From Streptomyces noursei (GTDB lineage: Bacteria > Actinomycetota > Actinomycetes > Streptomycetales > Streptomycetaceae): 64,000 nucleotides of DNA. This document shows positions 24,767-31,600 of the stretch, one piece after another; the stretch's first letter is position 1; every line of letters starts with the position of its first letter. The notes beneath the pieces are model-generated. The model was not told where the DNA came from. It worked only from the letters and a program-made list of their open reading frames with translations, and searched no databases. The stretch spans positions 20,091 through 84,090 of the forward strand of contig NZ_LWBU01000383.1 in NCBI RefSeq assembly GCF_001646665.1. The letters are read 5' to 3'. The translations under genes and the position numbers were made by a program.

Positions 24767-25879
24767 GTGCGCAGCGCGGCCATCGTGGGTACGGGCCTGA
24801 TCGGCACGTCCGTCGCCCTGGCGTTACGAGCCGGTGGCACCGTCACCCACCTGATCGACACCGATCCCCGGGCGGCCCGGACGGCCGAGGCGCTCGGGGC
24901 GGGGACGACGGGGATGCCCCGGGAGGTGGTGGACCTCGCCGTCGTCGCGGTCCCGCCGACCCAGGTGGCGCCGGTGCTCGCATCGTTGCAGGCCCAGGGG
25001 GTCGCCCGCTTCTACACCGATGTCGCCGGTGTGAAGTCCCTGCCCCGCCGGGAGGCCGAGGCCCTCGGCTGCGACCTCACGTCCGTGGTGGGCGGACATC
25101 CGCTGGCCGGCGGTGAGCGGTCCGGACCGCTCACCGCCCGCGCCGACCTCTTCGAGGGCCGGCCCTGGGTCCTCGTACCGAGCGAGACGACCAGTACGCA
25201 GGCGCTCAATTGCGCCCTGGAGCTGGTGGCGCTGTGCGGCGCGACCTCCGTGCTCCTCGACGCGGAGACGCACGACCGGGCCATGGCACTCGTCTCGCAC
25301 ACCCCTCATCTGCTGTGCAGTCTCGCGGCCGCCCGGCTGTCGGACCTGGACGAATCGGTGCTGCGGCTGGCCGGACCCGGGCTGCGGGAGATCACCCGGA
25401 CCGCGGACGGCAACCCGGCGCTCTGGGCGGACGTGCTCGCCGCCAACGCGGGCCCGGTGGCTGCCGCCCTGGACGCCTTCGCCACCGATGTGCGCGAAGC
25501 GGCGGACGCCCTCAGGGCGTTGGCCGATGACAACGGGCAAGGAAGTGAGCGCACGCGTGGCGGGGACCGGCTGAGCCTTTCACTGCAGAAGGGGGCCGAC
25601 GGGCGCTCGGGCATCCCCGGCAGGTACGGAGTGCCGGAGCCGGCGTTTCCGGCCGTGGAGGTGGCCGTCGGCGACGCCCCCGGCGAACTGGCCCGGCTCT
25701 TGGGGGATGTGGCGGCCGTCGGATGCAACATCGAGGACGTGGACATCGAGCACTCCACGGAACGACGGGCGGGCCGCGTCCGGGTCTTCGTGGTGCGCGA
25801 CCGGCTGTACGACCTCGCGGCGGAACTGCGGTCGAGAAACTGGGACGTGCAGGGGCTCCTGTCACCGGCCGCTCCGTAG
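24767..25879 (+). CDS. Prephenate dehydrogenase with ACT domain (TyrA type)
   Basis: This 370-aa protein would convert prephenate to 4-hydroxyphenylpyruvate, the tyrosine precursor. It begins with the NAD-binding motif IVGTGLIGTSVALALRAGG, then the family blocks VGGHPLAGGERSGP and HTPHLLCSLAAARLSD, and ends with an ACT-like domain (VEVAVGDAPGELARLLGDVAAVGCNIEDV). A dedicated copy in the cluster suggests extra tyrosine supply for the hydroxylase at 13819. The GTG at 24767 lies 4 bp after the previous stop. A TTA codon at 24824-24826 makes it another candidate for bldA control. An ACT domain suggests feedback control by tyrosine, unless it has been relaxed in this copy. Confidence 0.88.
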   Translation: MRSAAIVGTGLIGTSVALALRAGGTVTHLIDTDPRAARTAEALGAGTTGMPREVVDLAVVAVPPTQVAPVLASLQAQGVARFYTDVAGVKSLPRREAEALGCDLTSVVGGHPLAGGERSGPLTARADLFEGRPWVLVPSETTSTQALNCALELVALCGATSVLLDAETHDRAMALVSHTPHLLCSLAAARLSDLDESVLRLAGPGLREITRTADGNPALWADVLAANAGPVAAALDAFATDVREAADALRALADDNGQGSERTRGGDRLSLSLQKGADGRSGIPGRYGVPEPAFPAVEVAVGDAPGELARLLGDVAAVGCNIEDVDIEHSTERRAGRVRVFVVRDRLYDLAAELRSRNWDVQGLLSPAAP

Positions 25880-25904
25880 GAGCCCCCGTCCGGCGTCGCA
25901 CCGG

Positions 25905-25936
25905 TCCGGGGGAACGGCGGCGGCCGTTCCCCCGGA
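25905..25936. terminator. Strong hairpin terminator between convergent genes
   Basis: A perfect 13-bp stem, TCCGGGGGAACGG (25905-25917) with CCGTTCCCCCGGA (25924-25936), encloses a 6-base loop. It stands between the stop of the prephenate dehydrogenase (25879) and the stop of the leftward gene at 26012, so it could serve both. Confidence 0.8.
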
Positions 25937-26011
25937 TCCCGTCCGCTCCTGCGGCGGGCGGGCTGGGGCGCGGCAGCAGGCGCGAGTAGCCGGTCGGTAC
26001 GCGACGAAGCG

Positions 26012-27259
26012 CTACGGGGCGAGGAGTTCTCGTTCGAGCCATCCTGCGGCGCGCGCCACCTCGTCGCCGGACGGCTCATTGCCGCCGGACGACGTCCACA
26101 GGCCGGCCATGCCCCGCCACACGGAGGCGTCGGGCTGCGCGCCGGTCCGGCGGCAGAGGTCCGTGAGCGTCATGAAGAGTGCGGCCGCACACCACCAGGC
26201 CCGTTGCAGGGCGTCCGCGACCTCGGCCGTGCGTTCCGGTGCGGCGCCGGTCGCACTCTTCACGGTGTGGCAGTGCGTCCTGATCACTGTGAGGTGTTCC
26301 CGGACGGTGCCGGGGAGGTCCGAGCGTCCGCGGGCGGTGCTCCGTCCGGAGGCGGCGAAGAGCGATATCCCCCCGTTGTGCCGCGGATCGAGGAGGAGCG
26401 CCTGCTGCCTCCCGGCGAGGAAGGCCGAGCGGTGCAGGCACGTCAACTGCTGTGCGGCGTGACCCGCCGGCGGCTGCGCGTCGTGGATGGCCGCGTGGGT
26501 CAACCGGGCGCCCTCCGTGGTGACGTGGTCGACCGATGCGAGCACCAACTGCCAGGAGCGCCGCATGATGTACGGCGCGCCGAGCACGTGTTCACCCTGC
26601 TCGGCCACCGGGTGAGGCCGTTCCGTCCCGTGGCCGAGCAGGGCGAGGAGCCGTCGCGTACCCAGCGTGTTCGCGAGGACCAGGGCCCGCAGGCTCACAT
26701 GGTGGTGCAGCGCCTCGGCGAGTCCGGGGAGCCCGTCGGCGAGCACCGTGGCGGCTCGGCCGGCCTGGTGGGCGGGGTCGAGGCCCAGCCGGCGGAGTGC
26801 GTCCGCGGCCGGCACCTTGCGCCAGGTGCCCCTCCCGTCGCTCCACCAGGCCAGACCGTGGCCGGCCGCGGCTCGTGCGGCGTGGGCGAGTGGCTGCCCA
26901 CCGGGGCCGGCACCGGTGCCGGGGCCCCGGGGGACCACGGGTGTGAACTCCCGGTTCCACTGTTCCGCGAGCGCCCTGTGCCATGTGGCGTCATGGCCGG
27001 TACCGTGCGTCGGCGTACGGCTCAGCAGGAGCCAGACCATGGTGCGGGTGACATCCGGAGGCTGGACGTCCGCGTCCCGCGGGTATTCCGGCACAGCGCT
27101 CCGGGCGGGTGCCGGCCCAGCACTCTCGAACACGCCCCGGCCGAACGGCGGGCAGTACCGCCCCGGGATGACGCGGCGCCCCCAGCCGGACCACGACAGC
27201 AGAGCGGACACGGGGCACAAGGATTCCCACGGCTCCGCCCGCCGGTGAATGCCGATCAT
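26012..27259 (-). CDS. Uncharacterised cluster protein
   Basis: I do not recognise this 415-aa protein. It is rich in Ala, Arg and Leu and looks soluble and largely helical. Notable stretches are VTRTMVWLLLSRTPTHGTGHD, WHRALAEQWNREFTPVV, YIMRRSWQLVLASVDHVTTEG and LQRAWWCAAALFMTLTDLC. There is no Walker, SAM or metal motif that I can name. The start at ATG 27259 is chosen over the upstream in-frame ATGs (27511 and later) because those would run through the divergent promoter region and the third palindrome. That palindrome lies 47 bp upstream, so the gene is co-regulated with the pathway and may be a tailoring enzyme, a condensation accessory or a regulator. Confidence 0.65.
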   Translation of the reverse strand: MIGIHRRAEPWESLCPVSALLSWSGWGRRVIPGRYCPPFGRGVFESAGPAPARSAVPEYPRDADVQPPDVTRTMVWLLLSRTPTHGTGHDATWHRALAEQWNREFTPVVPRGPGTGAGPGGQPLAHAARAAAGHGLAWWSDGRGTWRKVPAADALRRLGLDPAHQAGRAATVLADGLPGLAEALHHHVSLRALVLANTLGTRRLLALLGHGTERPHPVAEQGEHVLGAPYIMRRSWQLVLASVDHVTTEGARLTHAAIHDAQPPAGHAAQQLTCLHRSAFLAGRQQALLLDPRHNGGISLFAASGRSTARGRSDLPGTVREHLTVIRTHCHTVKSATGAAPERTAEVADALQRAWWCAAALFMTLTDLCRRTGAQPDASVWRGMAGLWTSSGGNEPSGDEVARAAGWLERELLAP

Positions 27260-27305
27260 ATCCGTCCCCGCTTCTTCCGACGTTTTGCACGCCGATCCCA
27301 GAGGT

Positions 27306-27321
27306 GTCTCGCCGGCGAGAC
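27306..27321. promoter_or_regulatory. LmbU-type operator candidate, copy 3 (perfect palindrome)
   Basis: GTCTCGCCGGCGAGAC is a perfect 16-bp palindrome. It lies in the divergent region between the unknown gene (47 bp from its start) and the oxygenase-NRPS operon (168 bp from its GTG). Together with copies 1 and 2 the consensus extends to TGTCYCGCCGGCGAGACG. Confidence 0.75.
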
Positions 27322-27488
27322 GATATCGGTGGTCCAGCCTGCCAGAATTCCCACCGGAAAAACCAAGGAGCGGTGACCGCCCGGTACGTTCGTGGTGGAT
27401 CAAGCGCTCGGAAGATGAACGGCACCTGGCCATGACCTCACGTAAGTCAGGGAAGGTGGATGCCAATAGATTCAAGGGGGAAAATTTC

Positions 27489-28586
27489 GTGAACGGCTTT
27501 ATGGACAGCATTTCCGGTGCTCTCGCGGAGGAGTTGACTCCGCGCGCCGCCGACGGGGTTCCGTGTCTGGAACTGAGTCCGGCCGAGAGCGCCCTCCTTC
27601 AGGAGATCGCCGATGCCGTGCTGGACGTGTGCCCCGGAATTCCGCTGGAGCAGCGGCTCGATCATCTGGCCCTCCTGGCCCACGAGGTGCCACTGCGCGT
27701 CAAGGCGCAGTTGACGACCTTCCGTCTCACCGGGCAGCCGTACGGCGGGCTGATGCTGGCGAACCTGCCCATCGACGAGGCCGAGGCCGGTCCGACTCCC
27801 ACCACCTACGGGGACGAGCCCGCCAGCAGGGAGGCGCAACGAGCCTCAGCTCTCCTGCTGCTGCTCGGATCGCTGCTGGGCGACCCCGTCTCGTACATGA
27901 CGCAACAGCGCGGCCGTATGGTCCTTGACCTGTTCCCCATCGCGGGGCACGAGGAACAGCAACTCGGATCCAGCTCGACGGGCAACCTCGAGTGGCACAA
28001 CGAGGACGCCTTCCACCCGCTGCGGGCCGACTGGATCATGCTGCTGGCACTGCGCAACCACGACAAGGTGCCGACCACCTTCGCCCCGGTCCAGGACATC
28101 ACGCTGGATCCGTCCACGCGTGAACTCCTCTTCGAGGAGCACTACGTGATCCTTCCCGACGAGTCGCACACCGCGGGCTTCAACGACTCCACCGTCGGAA
28201 TCGCCGACGACGGCCGCACGGCCGAGGCCTTCAGACAGATCGCGGAGCTCTGCGAGCAGCCCCGGCGGACCGCCGTGCTGTCCGGATCGGCCGAGGCGCC
28301 CACCGTCTGCGTCGACCCCGCCTTCATGCCGGACCATCTGCACGAGGGCGAAGCGGCGCAGGCGCTCCGCACGCTGATCTCGGGCATCGACGCCAATCTG
28401 CGCGACGTGGTGATCGGGCCGGGGGACCTGCTGATCATCGACAACAAGCGGGCCGTGCACGGCCGCCGCCCCTTCAAGGCCCGGTACGACGGCAGCGACC
28501 GCTGGCTGCGCCGCGTCAACGTCCTCGCCGACCTCCGCCGGGCGGACGGCAGGCGCCACTCCGCTCATGGACGTGCGCTCACGTGA
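27489..28586 (+). CDS. Fe(II)/2-oxoglutarate amino-acid oxygenase (VioC/AsnO-like)
   Basis: This 365-aa protein belongs to the clavaminate-synthase-like family that beta-hydroxylates free arginine (VioC) or asparagine (AsnO). The metal motif is His170 and Glu172 in LEWHNEDAFHPL plus His324 in NKRAVHGRRPF. The following RWLRRVNV segment can hold the 2-oxoglutarate-binding arginine. The GTG at 27489 follows AAGGGGGA, better than ATG 27432. It leads the operon NRPS1-glmS-glmE-NRPS2-NRPS3. The Arg-like pocket in module 2 suggests that its substrate is arginine or another basic residue; hydroxylation could also feed later cyclisation. Substrate choice is inference. Confidence 0.85.
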   Translation: MNGFMDSISGALAEELTPRAADGVPCLELSPAESALLQEIADAVLDVCPGIPLEQRLDHLALLAHEVPLRVKAQLTTFRLTGQPYGGLMLANLPIDEAEAGPTPTTYGDEPASREAQRASALLLLLGSLLGDPVSYMTQQRGRMVLDLFPIAGHEEQQLGSSSTGNLEWHNEDAFHPLRADWIMLLALRNHDKVPTTFAPVQDITLDPSTRELLFEEHYVILPDESHTAGFNDSTVGIADDGRTAEAFRQIAELCEQPRRTAVLSGSAEAPTVCVDPAFMPDHLHEGEAAQALRTLISGIDANLRDVVIGPGDLLIIDNKRAVHGRRPFKARYDGSDRWLRRVNVLADLRRADGRRHSAHGRALT

Positions 28587-28680
28587 CTCGAACGTTCGGG
28601 CCGGAGACATGGACGGTCGGACGGCCCGCGTGCGCGTGGCGACCAGTGGCGCAGACAACGGGATTCACGGAGCGTGGACG

Positions 28681-31600
28681 ATGAGGAAGAACGGCATTCA
28701 CCGGTACGACAGTGATCCGCTGGAGTTGTTCGAGGCTCGTGCGGCGGCGGAGCCGGACGCGGTGTCGCTGGTGTGCGGCGCGGAGCGGCTGACGTACGGG
28801 GAGCTGAACGCGCGGGCGCAGCGGCTGGCCGGTGTGCTGCGCGCCTCGGGAGTGGCACCCGAGGACGTGGTGGGCGCCTGCCTGGGACGGGGTGTGGACG
28901 CGGTGGTCGGCCTGCTGGGCATACTGAAAGCTGGCGCCGCCTGTCTGCCCCTCGTCCCGGAACTGCCGGCGGACCGGCTGGCCCACATGGTGCGCGACGC
29001 GGGCGCACGCATACTGCTGACCAGCCCGGCACACCGGGCCGCCCTCCCGGCGGACGGCTGCCCCGTCGTGGAGTACGACCCCGCCACCGGGCCGGCCGGC
29101 CCCCTCGACACGACGCAGCCCCCGGCGGCGGTCCTCCGCCACGACCGGTCCCTGATGTACGTCATCTACACATCCGGATCGACGGGCACCCCCAAAGGCA
29201 TCGCCGTCGACTGGAGCACCATCACCAACGTCGTACGCTTCGACCGATACCGGGACCAGTACTTGGGTGACACCCCGTCGGTCTGCCTCCAGCTCGCGTC
29301 GGTCGGGTTCGACGTCTCGTTCCTCGAGATCTTCGCGACCCTGGTCCGCGGCGGCCGGCTGGTGCTCGTCGAGGAAGCCGTACGCCAGGACCCCGAACGG
29401 CTCCTGGAACTGCTGGCGGCCGAGCGCGTCGAGCGGATGTACCTCCCGCCGGCCCTGCTGGCCCAGCTCGCGATCTCCTGGTCGGAGCGGCCGGTGAGCC
29501 TGGCTCTCACCCATGTGTTCGTCTCCGGGGACACCCTCGCGCTGACCCCGCAGACGCGGGCGTTCCTCTCGGCTCTGGACGGGGTGGTGCTGGAGAACCA
29601 GTACGGCCCCTCCGAGACCCACCACGCCACCTCCACCATCCTCACCGGCGACCCCGCCACCTGGCCGGCAGCCCCCACCATCGGACGCCCCCTGCCCGGC
29701 GTGCACATCTACCTCCTCGACACCCAACTCAACCTCGTCCCACCCGGCGTCCCCGGCGAGCTCTACATCGCCGGCGACCACCTCGCACGCGGATACACCG
29801 GCAAACCCGCACTCACCGCCGAACGCTTCACCGCCGACCCCCACCGCCCCGGCCACCGCATGTACCGCACCGGCGACCTCGCCCGCTGGACCCACGAAGG
29901 AAACCTCACCTACCTCGGCCGCACCGACGACCAGATCAAGATCCGCGGCTTCCGCATCGAACCCGGCGAAATCGAAACCGCACTCACCCACCACCCGGAC
30001 GTGCACGACGCAGCCGTCGCGGTCTACGAGGACCCGCCCGGTACGCGCCGGCTCGCCGCGCACGTCGTCCCCACCGACCCGGCGCGCGCGCCGGGCGACA
30101 CCGCGTTGTTCGACTTCCTGCGCGACCGGCTGCCCGCGCACATGCTGCCGTCGGCCTTCGTGGAGGCGGCGAGCCTGCCCCTGACCCGCAATGGCAAGGT
30201 CGACCGGCGCGCCCTGCCGGCGCCCTCCGGATCCCGGCGGCGCACGGGCACGCACGCTCCGCCCACCGACGCCGTGCAGCGGGCGCTCGTCGACATATGG
30301 GAGGGCCTGCTCAAGGTCGAGGGCATCGGCGTCGACGACGACTTCTTCGAGCTCGGCGGGCACTCCCTGCTGGCCACCCAGGCGGTGTCGCGCACGCGCG
30401 CGGCCCTGGACGCCACCGTCTCCGTACGCGACCTCTTCGAGAGCCCCACGGTCAGGCGGCTCGCCGAGGTCATCGGGGCGAGGGTGGCGCCGGAACAGGA
30501 CGGGGCGGCCACGGTCGTTCCCCGCGAGGCGGGCGACACCCGCCTGTCCTTCGCGCAGCGGCGGATGTGGTTCTTCGACCAGCTGGTACCCGGCTCGGCG
30601 GCGTACAACGTCAGCGAGATGTGGCACATCCGCGGCCCGGTCGACCCCGCACTGCTGCGGCGGGCACTGCACGCGGTGGCCGACCGGCACGAGGTCCTGC
30701 GCACCACGTTCGCCACCAGGGGCGGAGACCCGTACCAGGTGATCGCGCCCACGGCCGACATCGGCTGGGAGACGGCCGACCTGACGGCCATGGGCACCCG
30801 CGCGGCCCGCGACGAGGCCGGGAGGCTGGCGCACGCGGCGGCGGCTCGGCCGTTCGACCTGCGGACCGGGCCCCTCGTCCGGGCCCAGCTTTTCCGCCTC
30901 GGGGACGACCACCACTGCTTCGTGCTCCACCTCCACCACATCGTCGTCGACGCCTGGTCGATGGAGGTCATCTGGCGTGACCTGTCCGCGCTCTACGACG
31001 CCTACGCGGCCGGCCGGCCCGACCCGCTGCGCCCGCTCGCCGTCCAGTACGCGGACTACGCGGCCTGGCAGCACCGGCTGGACAGCGGCGGACGCACCCA
31101 GGAACAACTGCGCTTCTGGAAGGAGCTGCTGGACGGCGCTCCCGACCTGCACGGGCTGCCGACCGATCACCCCAGGCCCCGGGCCCTCAGCGGACGCGGC
31201 CATCGGATCGACTTCACCGTCCCGGCCGGGACCGCCGACGCCCTGCGCCGCATCGGGCGGACACACGGCGCCACACCGTTCATGGTCATGCTCACCGTCT
31301 TCGACATCCTGCTCGCCCGGTGCACCGGCACCGCCGACGTCGTCACCGGATCACCGGTCGCCGGACGCGTGCGGCCGGAACTCGAGGATCTGGTCGGCTT
31401 CTTCGTCAACACGATGGCGCTGCGTCTGACCTGGACCGGGGACCCTTCGTTCGTGGAGCTGCTGGAGCGGCTGCGGGCCGTCGTCCTGAGCGCCCAGGAG
31501 AACCAGGACGTGCCCTTCGACCGGGTGGTGGAGGAGCTGGCACCCGAGCGGGACGTCAGCCGTACCCCCGTGTTCCAGATCGTGTTCGCCCTCAGCCCCG

